DNA of 34,210 bases from Prevotellaceae bacterium (GCA_031290935.1 JAISLK010000056.1:1-34210), one strand, 5' to 3'. Shown: positions 15,434 through 23,643, counted from the stretch's first letter. Program-made: numbers and translations. The notes: a model not told the origin generated them from the letters alone.

Positions 15434-16810
15434 ATGTTTTTCTTCCACAGGTATCTGCACGACATCCACATTGCTATAGAAAGCATACTGGGAAACAAGC
15501 TCAAATCCATGCTCACGGCCCTCGGCATTATCTTCGGCGTAGCCGCCGTAATCAGCATGCTCGCCATCGGAAACGGCGCACAACAGGAAATCCTGGAACA
15601 AATTAAAATGGTAGGCGTAAACAATATCGTCATCACACCCGCAGAAGACGTAGCCGGAGAAGACGCCGCACAGGAAAGCGGAGAAAAAGAAGCCCGGAAA
15701 TACTCCCCCGGCCTCACCCTCGCCGACGCCGAAGCCATCCGGAACGTCCTGCCGGACATAGAACGCATAAGCCCCGAGGTAACCGTCAATACCTTTGTCG
15801 TACACGGCGGCATCCGCTACCCCGCAAAAATACTGGCCGTATCCACCGACTTCTTCCACCTGTACAACCTGGCCCTGTCCGACGGCGATTATTTCACCCA
15901 ATACCAAAATGAACACGGCCTGCCGGTATGCGTCATCGGACACAACGTAAAAACCAAACTCTTCAACAACGAAGACCCCATCGGGCAATACATCAAATTC
16001 GGCGGCATCTGGCTATGCGTAACCGGCGTACTGGAAAAAAGCCAGGTAACAACCACTTCGAGTTTCGACAATGCCGGCGTAAACATGAATAACGACAACG
16101 TCTACATCCCGATTAAAACCATGCTGATGCGCTACCAAAACCGTGCGCTGGTAAACACCATGCAGGGACAAAACGCTGCCGGCATTATCGTAAACGGCGG
16201 CAGAATAACTATCCGGACAACGACCACCTCTTCCTCCAGCGAAAACACCAGCACCAACTACCACCAGCTCGACCGGATTATTGTCCAGGTAAAAGAAACC
16301 GACCAAATCAATTCGGCGGTAGAAGTATTGGGACGCATGCTCTTCCGGCGGCACCAGGAAGTCAAGGACTATGAAATTACCGTACCCGAATTACTCTTAA
16401 AACAACAACAACGCACCAAAGACGTTTTCAATATTGTACTGGGCGCCATCGCCGGCATCTCCCTGCTCGTAGGCGGCATCGGAATTATGAACATCATGTT
16501 TGCCTCCGTCATGGAACGCATCAAGGAAATCGGGACACGGCTCGCTATCGGCGCCAAAAAGCAGGACATCGTCGCGCAATTCCTCTCCGAAGCCATCCTG
16601 ATAAGCGTTACGGGCGGCGCAATTGGCGTACTGCTCGGCGTCGGGCTGTCGCTGATTATCGAACAGGTGTTTGACATAAAAACCCTCATTTCATTTTTCT
16701 CCATAGTGATAGCTTTCGGCGTATCGGCAGCGGTAGGCGTAATCTTCGGCTATTCCCCCGCCAAGCGGGCCTCCGACCGCGACCCGATAGAATCGCTGAG
16801 ATACGAATAA
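15434..16810 (+). CDS. MacB-type ABC transporter permease
   Basis: The 458-residue protein has the MacB/FtsX layout. There is one N-terminal membrane segment (SMLTALGIIFGVAAVISML) and a large periplasmic domain (about residues 50-330). Three C-terminal membrane segments include GISLLVGGIGIMNIMFASV and the ERIKEIGTRLAIGAKKQDI coupling region. It ends in PAKRASDRDPIESLRYE, typical of these permeases. Such permeases work as mechanotransmitters with an ATPase, a HlyD-like adaptor and TolC to export peptides, lipids or drugs. The periplasmic domain has a Ser/Thr-rich insertion near residues 255-270 (TTTTSSSSENTSTN). No nucleotide-binding ATPase is fused or adjacent, so the ATPase must come from elsewhere. 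Confidence 0.92.
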   Translation: MFFFHRYLHDIHIAIESILGNKLKSMLTALGIIFGVAAVISMLAIGNGAQQEILEQIKMVGVNNIVITPAEDVAGEDAAQESGEKEARKYSPGLTLADAEAIRNVLPDIERISPEVTVNTFVVHGGIRYPAKILAVSTDFFHLYNLALSDGDYFTQYQNEHGLPVCVIGHNVKTKLFNNEDPIGQYIKFGGIWLCVTGVLEKSQVTTTSSFDNAGVNMNNDNVYIPIKTMLMRYQNRALVNTMQGQNAAGIIVNGGRITIRTTTTSSSSENTSTNYHQLDRIIVQVKETDQINSAVEVLGRMLFRRHQEVKDYEITVPELLLKQQQRTKDVFNIVLGAIAGISLLVGGIGIMNIMFASVMERIKEIGTRLAIGAKKQDIVAQFLSEAILISVTGGAIGVLLGVGLSLIIEQVFDIKTLISFFSIVIAFGVSAAVGVIFGYSPAKRASDRDPIESLRYE

Positions 16811-16861
16811 CCCAATCCAAACCTGCAGATGACGCCGGAATCACTAATAAAAAAACGCATA

Positions 16862-18364
16862 ATGAAACAACTACTTTTTATTATCCTTGCTTGCATCGTC
16901 AGCCAGGCAGCGGCACAAACAGCGCAAAAATACAATTACACCTACACCCTGGAAGAAGTCCTGAACCTCGCGCAGGAACAATCGCCCGACGCCCTCCGCA
17001 CAAGGAACACCTACCTGGCCAGCTACTGGCAGTACGGCTCCTACCGCGCAAGCCAGTTGCCGACGCTAAGCTTTTCGGCAAGCCTTCCCGACTTTTCGCA
17101 CCAATATGCCACATTGGATCTACAAGACTCTTCCGGTAACCAAATAACCCGGTATGTGCCGAGTTTTATTAGCCAAATCAACGGAACACTTTCCCTCTCG
17201 CAGAATTTACCAACCGGCGGGGTGGTTTCCATATCCTCGTCTTTGGACAGGCAAGACCGGTTTTTAAATAGCTTTAACGAATATGCAGGCGCATCCTACC
17301 GCACAGTGCCTGTCAGCCTCAATTTACGACAATCCCTTTTCGGCGTGAACGAATGGAAATGGGACCGCAAAATCGAACCCCTGCGCTACGAAGAAGCCAA
17401 ACGGAACTATTTGAAACAAATGGAAACCATTTCGCTGCGCGCCATCCAGTATTTCTTTGACCTGGCCGCCGCACAACAGAATTTGGCGATTGCCGAATTT
17501 AACTACGCCAACAACGACACCCTGCACAAAATCGCGCAGGGGCGCTATAACATTGGAACAATCGGCGAAAACGACCTGCTGCAATCGGAACTAAATTACC
17601 TGAACGCCGGCTCGTCCTTAAATCAAGCCCAATTAGACGTGGATACCTACCAAAACCGCCTGCGCTCGTTTCTCGGGTTCAATGAACTGGTAACCGTCGC
17701 CATTAGCCTGCCCACCGGCGTTCCCAACACGATCCTTGACCTAGAAGAAGTAATGGTATGGGCGCGGAAAAACAACCCCGACCTCCTCGGCTACCAGCGG
17801 CAATTGATAGAAGCGGAAAAACAGGTAGCCCAGGAAAAAGCAAATACCGGCTTGCAGGCCGACATCAATCTCTCATTTGGGCTGAACCAGCAGGCAAGCG
17901 ATTTTTTGGAAGCCTACCAAAATCCCGTGGATATGGAAACGGCGCGTATCTCGCTGCAAGTCCCCATCCTTGACTGGGGGCGCGGAAAAGGGCGCGTACG
18001 CATGGCAAAGTCGAACCAGCAGGTAGTCCAAACGCAGATAGACCAGGCATTGGCGGATTTTGAGCAGGACGTCGTGCTGAAAGTACGTCAATTCAACATG
18101 CAGGAAATACAGTTCAACATAGCCGCCAAATCCGACACGGTAGCCCAGAAACGCTACGAAGTATCCAAAGCGCGTTTCCTCATTGACAAAATCACGATTA
18201 CCGACATGAACAATGCCCAGTTAGACCGCGACCGCTCACAACAAAATTTTGTAAACGCATTACGCAACTACTGGAACTATTATTATCTGCTACGCCAAAT
18301 TGCGCTATACGACTTCATCAATAACCAACCCCTCGAAGCAAACTTTGATGAACTGGTCAAATAA
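16862..18364 (+). CDS. TolC-family outer-membrane efflux channel
   Basis: The 500-residue protein has a signal peptide (MKQLLFIILACIVSQAAA). The TolC fold follows, with two internally related halves of long helices and strands. The first starts YTLEEVLNLAQEQSPDALRTRN, the typical opening of outer-membrane efflux proteins. Helical segments include AQQNLAIAEFNYANNDTLH and AVAQKRYEVSKARF-like VAQKRYEVSKARFLIDKIT. It forms the exit duct for the upstream permease/adaptor pair. I chose ATG 16862 since the in-frame ATG at 16829 would place eleven charged residues ahead of the signal peptide. The gap to the permease is 51 bases. Confidence 0.9.
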   Translation: MKQLLFIILACIVSQAAAQTAQKYNYTYTLEEVLNLAQEQSPDALRTRNTYLASYWQYGSYRASQLPTLSFSASLPDFSHQYATLDLQDSSGNQITRYVPSFISQINGTLSLSQNLPTGGVVSISSSLDRQDRFLNSFNEYAGASYRTVPVSLNLRQSLFGVNEWKWDRKIEPLRYEEAKRNYLKQMETISLRAIQYFFDLAAAQQNLAIAEFNYANNDTLHKIAQGRYNIGTIGENDLLQSELNYLNAGSSLNQAQLDVDTYQNRLRSFLGFNELVTVAISLPTGVPNTILDLEEVMVWARKNNPDLLGYQRQLIEAEKQVAQEKANTGLQADINLSFGLNQQASDFLEAYQNPVDMETARISLQVPILDWGRGKGRVRMAKSNQQVVQTQIDQALADFEQDVVLKVRQFNMQEIQFNIAAKSDTVAQKRYEVSKARFLIDKITITDMNNAQLDRDRSQQNFVNALRNYWNYYYLLRQIALYDFINNQPLEANFDELVK

Positions 18365-18390
18365 TTGTTTTAAAATTTTCAAAATAGTTG

Positions 18391-18398
18391 TATCTTTG
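18391..18398 (+). promoter_or_regulatory. -7 box for the tRNA-Ser pair
   Basis: TATCTTTG lies 14 bases ahead of the first tRNA-Ser and just after the end of the TolC-type gene. T-rich sequence at 18365-18371 is in the right place for a -33 element. Confidence 0.6.
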
Positions 18399-18412
18399 CA
18401 CCCTCTAAAACA

Positions 18413-18500
18413 GGAGAGGTGGCAGAGTGGTCGATTGCGGCGGTCTTGAAAACCGTTGAAGTGAGAGCTTCCGGGGGTTCGAATCCCCCCCTCTCCGCCA
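18413..18500 (+). tRNA. tRNA-Ser (TGA anticodon)
   Basis: Acceptor stem GGAGAGG pairs perfectly with CCTCTCC. The anticodon stem CGGT/ACCG closes loop CTTGAAA (anticodon TGA). A long variable arm (about 18 bases) marks it as a class II tRNA, and the T arm is GGGGG-TTCGAAT-CCCCC. G73 and an encoded CCA complete the 3' end. Confidence 0.95.
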
Positions 18501-18521
18501 GCAAACAAAAAAGAAGACTAT

Positions 18522-18608
18522 GGAAAGATGCCGGAGTGGTCGAACGGGACGGTCTCGAAAACCGTTGTACTCGTCAGGGTACCGAGGGTTCGAATCCCTC
18601 TCTTTCCG
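18522..18608 (+). tRNA. tRNA-Ser (CGA anticodon)
   Basis: Acceptor stem GGAAAGA pairs with TCTTTCC. The anticodon stem ACGGT/ACCGT closes loop CTCGAAA (anticodon CGA). A long variable arm and a GAGGG-TTCGAAT-CCCTC T arm are present. G73 is followed by CTG, so CCA is not encoded, unlike the sister gene 21 bases upstream. Confidence 0.95.
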
Positions 18609-18649
18609 CTGAAAGTTCCGGGAGCTTGTAAAGTAAAAATTTTTTTTCT

Positions 18650-18685
18650 AAACCACAGTTGGGGGTGCACCCCCAACTGTGGTTT
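18650..18685 (+). terminator. Perfect 36-bp palindrome, terminator of tRNA-Ser pair
   Basis: The arm AAACCACAGTTGGGGGTG is followed immediately by its exact reverse complement, then a run of T. A tRNA transcript would form a very stable hairpin with a T tail, a textbook intrinsic terminator. T runs precede the left arm too, so it would not stop minus-strand transcripts as cleanly as plus-strand ones; A runs upstream are short. Confidence 0.85.
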
Positions 18686-18833
18686 TTTTCTTACTTCAGT
18701 TGCATTTACTAATTGAACTTACTTTTTATATTGCCCTGCGAGTAAATGGATGGCCGTTGATTATTTTTAATACCACCCTTCGCCTTTCACCCTACCCCTG
18801 TTTTCAAGGCCGTTTTTTCTCGAAAAAAATTGT

Positions 18834-18841
18834 TATCTTTG
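18834..18841 (+). promoter_or_regulatory. -7 box of gcvP promoter
   Basis: TATCTTTG lies 69 bases before the gcvP ATG, with T-rich sequence (CGTTTTTTCT) about 20 bases upstream. The leader shows no glycine riboswitch fold that I can recognise. Confidence 0.6.
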
Positions 18842-18909
18842 ACCGCTCTTTGGAAAAAGAAAATAAATTGTAAGTAAAAAAAGTAATTTTATAAAAAATC
18901 AATTGCATT

Positions 18910-21720
18910 ATGACTAATTCGTTTATAAACCGTCATAACGGGCCGCGCGAGACGGATGTAGCGGGAATGCTTAAAACCGTTGGCGCCGGATCGCTCGACG
19001 AGTTGATAAGTGAAATTATCCCCGCCGGCATCCGCCTGTCCACACCGCTTTCGTTAGACGCGCCGGTCAGTGAATACGAATACCTGCGCCGGCTGAAAAC
19101 GCTTGCACAGAAAAATAAACCGCTGCGCTCGCTCATCGGCATGGGCTATTACGGCACGGCGGCGCTGCCGGTAGTGCTGCGCAATATTTTTGAAAATCCT
19201 TCCTGGTACACGTCGTACACGCCTTACCAGGCAGAGATTTCGCAAGGCCGCCTCGAAGCGTTGCTGAACTTCCAGACCATGATTGCCGGGCTGACCGGCT
19301 TTCCCGTTGCCAACTGCTCGCTGCTGGACGAGGCCACCGCCGCTGCCGAAGCCATGAGAATGATGTTTGAGCTGCGTTCGCGCGAAGCGGTGAAGGCAGG
19401 TAAGAACCGCCTTTTTGTAGATGAAAATATTTTCCCGCAAGTCCTCGATGTGCTGCGTACGCGCTCCGCGCCGCTGGGCATCGAAATAGTTACGGGGCGG
19501 TACGACGCTTATACGTTCGACGCGCAATGCTTTGGCGCGATAGTGCAATATCCCGCCGCCAACGGCGAGATACGCGACTATGCTTCTTTCTGTCGTTCGG
19601 CGCATGAAAACGGCGCACTGGTAACGGCGGTGTGCGACATTCTCTCGCTGGCCGTCCTGAAAGAGCCTGCGGCATGGGGCGCGGATATAGCGGCAGGCAG
19701 TACGCAACGTTTCGGTATCCCTATGGGTTTCGGCGGGCCGGCGGCGGCCTTTTTTGCCGCTAAAGACGAATACAAACGCCATATTCCCGGCCGCATCATC
19801 GGCGTATCGATAGACCGTTTGGGCAACCGGGCATTGCGTATGGCGCTGCAAACGCGCGAACAGCATATCAAGCGCGAAAAAGCTACGTCGAATATCTGTA
19901 CCGCCACGGCGCTCATGGCAACGATGGCGGGCATGTTTGCCGTATACCACGGGGCGGAAGGGCTGCGCGAAATTGCACAGCATGCGTACCGCTACGCTTC
20001 CGGCATCGCCGCCGCCATGACGGCTGCAGGCTTCCAGCTCGCTTCCGGCCACTTCTTTGACACCATCGAAATACAGGGCGTGGATGCAGCGACTATCCGC
20101 GCAAAAGCGCTGGCGGCGGGCGTTAACTTTTATTATCCTTCGGAACACAGTGTGCGCATTAGCTTTGATGAGTTGAGTAATGACGACGAAGCAAAAACCG
20201 TGTTGCAAATATTCGGACTGCCGCCGGAACTGCCTGCCGCCGGAACACTTTCCCTCCCGCGCGAAACGCCGCTGTTGTGCCAGCCGGTATTCCATCGCTA
20301 CCGTTCCGAAACGGAACTGATGCGCTATATCAAGAAACTCGAACGGCGCGACATATCCCTGACGGACTCTATGATTCCGTTAGGTTCATGCACTATGAAA
20401 CTGAATGCGGCGGCGGAGATGCTCCCGCTCAGCTGGAGCGAATGGAGCGACATGCACCCCTTTGCCCCCGCCGGGCAGTGGGACGGCTATGCGCAACTGA
20501 TACGGTCGCTGGAACACGACCTGTCTGCTATCACCGGGCTGGAGGCGGTGTCGTTGCAACCGAACTCCGGCGCGGCGGGCGAATACGCCGGACTGATGAC
20601 GATACGCGCCTACCATATTGCCCAAGGGCAGCCGCAACGCAACGCGGTTATTATCCCGGCTTCCGCGCACGGCACCAACCCGGCAAGCGCGAGCATGGCC
20701 GGCATGCAAATCATACCGGTCAGCTGCGACGACAACGGCAATATCAACGTGGACGAACTGCGCGAAAAAGCGCAACAGCACAAAGATCGCCTCTCGTGCA
20801 TGATGATTACCTATCCCTCGACGCACGGCGTGTTCGAGAGTCGTATCCGCGAAATTGTGGATATTATCCATACATACGGCGGGGAGGTATACATGGACGG
20901 CGCAAACATGAATGCCCAGGCAGGCCTGACCAACCCGGGCGCTATCGGGGTGGATGCGTGCCACCTGAACCTTCATAAAACCTTTGCCATGCCGCATGGC
21001 GGCGGCGGCCCCGGCGTGGGGCCAATATGCGTGGCAAAACACCTGGCGCCCTTCCTTCCCTCGCACCCGATGCTGGGCGGGGATGGGGCGGTAGCGGCTG
21101 CGCCTTTCGGCAGCCCGCTCCTCCTGCCGGTAACGCATGCCTATATAAAACTGCTGGGCGGCGAAGGATTGAAACGCGCCTCAGAACTAGCGATATTGAA
21201 TGCAAACTACTTGTCGGTAAAACTCCGGCCGCACTATGCTACGCTCTACACCGGCGAAACCGGACGGGTAGCGCATGAGTGCATCATTGACCTGCGCCAC
21301 TTTGGAAAGGAATACGGCGTGGACGCCATCGACGTGGCAAAGCGGTTGATGGATTTCGGCTTCCATGCTCCGACGCTGTCGTTTCCCGTGCCCAATACCC
21401 TGATGATAGAGCCTACCGAAAGCGAATCGAAAGAAGAATTAGACCGCTTTGCCGAAGCGATGATTACCATCAAAGAGGAATGCGAGGCGATTAAAAGCGG
21501 ACGTTCCTACCCTGACGACAATCCGCTGAAAATGGCGCCCCACACCGTCGGCGAAGTTTGCGCCGACAGTTGGGCACATCCTTATTCCCGGACACAGGCA
21601 GCGTTCCCGCTGGCGCGGATAGCCGAAAATAAACGCTGGCCGTTCGTTGCCCGCGTGGACAACGGCTTTGGCGACCGCCACCTGCTATGCACCTGCGACG
21701 CCGTACTTCCTTCGGTATAA
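18910..21720 (+). CDS. gcvP: Glycine dehydrogenase (decarboxylating), fused P-protein GcvP
   Basis: The 936-residue protein is the single-chain P-protein of the glycine cleavage system, with both the P1-like (about 1-430) and P2-like (about 440-936) halves. It decarboxylates glycine with PLP and passes the aminomethyl group to lipoyl-H-protein. The first half shows YTPYQAEISQGRLEALLNF and the second TDSMIPLGSCTMKLNAAAEM. The PLP lysine is Lys690 in CHLNLHKTF, followed by the Gly-rich PHGGGGPGVGPI. Its length and motifs are complete. T and H proteins are not in the window. The arginine deiminase gene starts 26 bases after the stop, so both may be on one transcript. Confidence 0.97.
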   Translation: MTNSFINRHNGPRETDVAGMLKTVGAGSLDELISEIIPAGIRLSTPLSLDAPVSEYEYLRRLKTLAQKNKPLRSLIGMGYYGTAALPVVLRNIFENPSWYTSYTPYQAEISQGRLEALLNFQTMIAGLTGFPVANCSLLDEATAAAEAMRMMFELRSREAVKAGKNRLFVDENIFPQVLDVLRTRSAPLGIEIVTGRYDAYTFDAQCFGAIVQYPAANGEIRDYASFCRSAHENGALVTAVCDILSLAVLKEPAAWGADIAAGSTQRFGIPMGFGGPAAAFFAAKDEYKRHIPGRIIGVSIDRLGNRALRMALQTREQHIKREKATSNICTATALMATMAGMFAVYHGAEGLREIAQHAYRYASGIAAAMTAAGFQLASGHFFDTIEIQGVDAATIRAKALAAGVNFYYPSEHSVRISFDELSNDDEAKTVLQIFGLPPELPAAGTLSLPRETPLLCQPVFHRYRSETELMRYIKKLERRDISLTDSMIPLGSCTMKLNAAAEMLPLSWSEWSDMHPFAPAGQWDGYAQLIRSLEHDLSAITGLEAVSLQPNSGAAGEYAGLMTIRAYHIAQGQPQRNAVIIPASAHGTNPASASMAGMQIIPVSCDDNGNINVDELREKAQQHKDRLSCMMITYPSTHGVFESRIREIVDIIHTYGGEVYMDGANMNAQAGLTNPGAIGVDACHLNLHKTFAMPHGGGGPGVGPICVAKHLAPFLPSHPMLGGDGAVAAAPFGSPLLLPVTHAYIKLLGGEGLKRASELAILNANYLSVKLRPHYATLYTGETGRVAHECIIDLRHFGKEYGVDAIDVAKRLMDFGFHAPTLSFPVPNTLMIEPTESESKEELDRFAEAMITIKEECEAIKSGRSYPDDNPLKMAPHTVGEVCADSWAHPYSRTQAAFPLARIAENKRWPFVARVDNGFGDRHLLCTCDAVLPSV

Positions 21721-21746
21721 TATATTTAAAAATAACAGCGAACATT

Positions 21747-23012
21747 ATGCAACCGGGACCCATACAGGTAAACATACAATCGGAAACAGGCGAACTGGAA
21801 GCAGTGATTATCCACACGCCCGGCGCCGAAGTGGAGAACATGACGCCCAAGCATGCACAGCGGGCGCTCTACAGCGATATCCTTAACCTTCCGCTGGCGC
21901 AAAAAGAGTATAAACAGTTAGAAAGTGTACTGTCCAAAGTGTCGAAGACCTACCAGGTGAAAGACCTTTTGATAAAACTACTGGAAGACTATGAACGGAA
22001 AAAGGCGCTGGTCGGAAATATCTGCGCCGCCGAGCATGCACCGGACTATTTCGACGGGCTGATGAGCCTGCCGCCGGAGAAACTGGCCGCCTGCCTGATT
22101 GAAGGAGTGCCGGCGCGTATCGACAACCTCACGGCGTTCCTGAACGACGATTATTATGCGCTGTTTCCGCTCTATAATTTTTATTTTACCCGCGACGCCG
22201 CTATGGCTATCGGCCGCCGGACGCTTGTCGGGAAAATGGCGAACAGGGTGCGCCTGCGCGAATCGCTGATTATGGAGGCTATTTTTACCGATAGCCGCCT
22301 ATTTGCCACCGACTCCGTGATGAACCCTTCCGGCGAATCCGGCAACCCGGAAATACTGATAGAAGGCGGCGATATGTTAGTGGCGCGCGAAGACGTGCTG
22401 GTCATCGGCGCCGGCTGCCGCACTTCGTCGCAGGGGGTGGATTTCATCCTGTCGCAATGGCGCCGCCAAAAGGAAGGACGCAAATATATTCTGGTACAGC
22501 AATTGCCCCATACGCCCGAATCGTTTATCCACCTGGACATGGTTTTTACGTTCCTCGGCGACGGAAAATGTATGGTTTTCGAGCCGCTGATACTCGAAGA
22601 CAACCGCTATGAAACAATCCTTATCACGGTGGACAACGGGCGGGTGGCGCGAATTAACTATGTACCCGATTTGCTGTCGGGGCTGAAGAAAACAGGCATC
22701 GACCTCGAACCCCTGATGTGCGGCGGCAGAGACGATGAATGGACGCAGGAACGCGAACAATGGCACAGCGGCGCAAATTTTTTAGCCATCGCGCCCGAAA
22801 AAGTCATCAGCTATGCACGCAATGTGCATACCATTGAAGAATTGAACAGGCACGGATTCGACGTTATTCCCGCACAAGAAGTGATGGAGGATAAAGTTGA
22901 TTTGAAAAAATCCAGCCACTGTGTAATCACTATCGACGGCTCGGAACTGCCGCGCGGCGGCGGCGGCGCCCGCTGCATGACGCTGCCGATACGGAGAAAA
23001 GAAGAAAAGTAA
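21747..23012 (+). CDS. arcA: Arginine deiminase (ArcA-like)
   Basis: The 421-residue protein converts arginine to citrulline and ammonia. The family motifs are in place: GELEAVIIHTPGAEVENMTP at the start, FYFTRDAAMAIG with the FTRD motif, EGGDMLV, HLDMVFTFLGDGKCMVFEP and the catalytic Cys in GGGGARCMTLPIRR near the end. This is the bacterial ArcA type (Asp-His-Cys), not the secreted peptidyl-arginine deiminase of Porphyromonas. There is no signal peptide. I start at the ATG at 21747 because the 60 bases upstream encode a random-looking extension overlapping the gcvP stop. No ornithine transcarbamylase, carbamate kinase or antiporter gene lies alongside, so its pathway here is unclear. The neighbour gcvP also releases ammonia from an amino acid. 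Confidence 0.9.
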   Translation: MQPGPIQVNIQSETGELEAVIIHTPGAEVENMTPKHAQRALYSDILNLPLAQKEYKQLESVLSKVSKTYQVKDLLIKLLEDYERKKALVGNICAAEHAPDYFDGLMSLPPEKLAACLIEGVPARIDNLTAFLNDDYYALFPLYNFYFTRDAAMAIGRRTLVGKMANRVRLRESLIMEAIFTDSRLFATDSVMNPSGESGNPEILIEGGDMLVAREDVLVIGAGCRTSSQGVDFILSQWRRQKEGRKYILVQQLPHTPESFIHLDMVFTFLGDGKCMVFEPLILEDNRYETILITVDNGRVARINYVPDLLSGLKKTGIDLEPLMCGGRDDEWTQEREQWHSGANFLAIAPEKVISYARNVHTIEELNRHGFDVIPAQEVMEDKVDLKKSSHCVITIDGSELPRGGGGARCMTLPIRRKEEK

Positions 23013-23040
23013 AAGGTGGGAGGGGACGGGGAGCGCACAA

Positions 23041-23103
23041 CCTTTTACCCTTCCACCCTTCGCCCTTCCATCCTTTCACCCTTTCACCCTTTTACCCTTT
23101 TTA
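23041..23103 (+). repeat. Pyrimidine-rich ACCCTT tandem tract
   Basis: About eight imperfect 7-9 bp units of the type ACCCTTC, GCCCTTCC or ACCCTTTT lie between the deiminase and methyltransferase genes. Similar but shorter tracts lie at 18776-18796 and 23668-23697. Unit length varies, so replication slippage is likely. Confidence 0.6.
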
Positions 23104-23111
23104 CCCAAATT

Positions 23112-23134
23112 TATGACTTACGACTTACGACTTC
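23112..23134 (+). repeat. Heptamers covering the trmH start codon
   Basis: The run is ATGACTT, ACGACTT, ACGACTT from 23113. The start codon of the methyltransferase gene is the ATG of the first unit, and residues 1-7 (MTYDLRL) are encoded by these heptamers. Confidence 0.8.
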
Positions 23135-23643
23135 TACATACCAACCGCCTGACGCCGGAGCAATTCCGGCAGGCGGAAAAAATGCCGGTGGTACTGGTAT
23201 TGGACAATATACGCAGCCAGCATAATATCGGCGCGGCTTTCCGCACGGGCGACGCTTTCCGTATTGAAAAAATTATCCTCTGCGGCATCTGCGCCGTGCC
23301 GCCCAGCGCAGAAATACACAAGGCGGCGTTGGGCGCAGAAGATACCGTAACTTGGGAATATGCCGCCGACGCCGCCGACGCCCTCGCCGCTCTGCGCAGC
23401 AACGGCTATACGCCGGCGGCGGTGGAGCAAACAAAAGACAGTATCCCCTTACAGGAATTTATTCCGCACGAAAGAAAAAAGTATGCGCTGGTCTTCGGCA
23501 ATGAAGTCAAAGGCGTACAGCCGGCGGTGGTGGACGCCTGCGACTGCTGCATCGAAATCCCGCAAGCCGGCACCAAACATTCCCTCAACGTCAGCGTCAG
23601 CATCGGCATTGTGTTATGGCAATTTGCTAAAAAAAGATTTTGA
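23113..23643 (+). CDS. SpoU/TrmH-family RNA 2'-O-methyltransferase
   Basis: The 176-residue protein has the three SpoU motifs: motif 1 LDNIRSQHNIGAAFRTGDAF, motif 2 ALVFGNEVKGV and motif 3 IEIPQAGTKHSLNVSVSIGI. The family has a knotted fold and transfers methyl from S-adenosylmethionine to a ribose of tRNA or rRNA. The target here (tRNA Gm18, position 34 or rRNA) cannot be told. The first seven codons are made of heptamer repeat DNA, and the conserved part begins near residue 10 (TNRLTPEQFR). It follows the arginine deiminase gene by about 100 bases of pyrimidine-rich repeat. Confidence 0.9.
   Translation: MTYDLRLLHTNRLTPEQFRQAEKMPVVLVLDNIRSQHNIGAAFRTGDAFRIEKIILCGICAVPPSAEIHKAALGAEDTVTWEYAADAADALAALRSNGYTPAAVEQTKDSIPLQEFIPHERKKYALVFGNEVKGVQPAVVDACDCCIEIPQAGTKHSLNVSVSIGIVLWQFAKKRF

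Noticed and set aside
16829-16861. Earlier start for the TolC-type gene
   Set aside because: It would add eleven charged residues before a good signal peptide; the start at 16862 is better.
18305-18508. Short minus-strand frame over the first tRNA-Ser
   Set aside because: It is the antisense translation of the tRNA gene and the end of the TolC-type gene.
18841-18909. Possible glycine riboswitch ahead of gcvP
   Set aside because: The leader is under 70 bases and A/T-rich, too short for the tandem aptamers and without their conserved GG-rich cores.
19054-20295. A 413-codon open frame on the minus strand
   Set aside because: It is antisense to gcvP, which is complete and strongly conserved; the frame is a by-product of GC-rich codon use.
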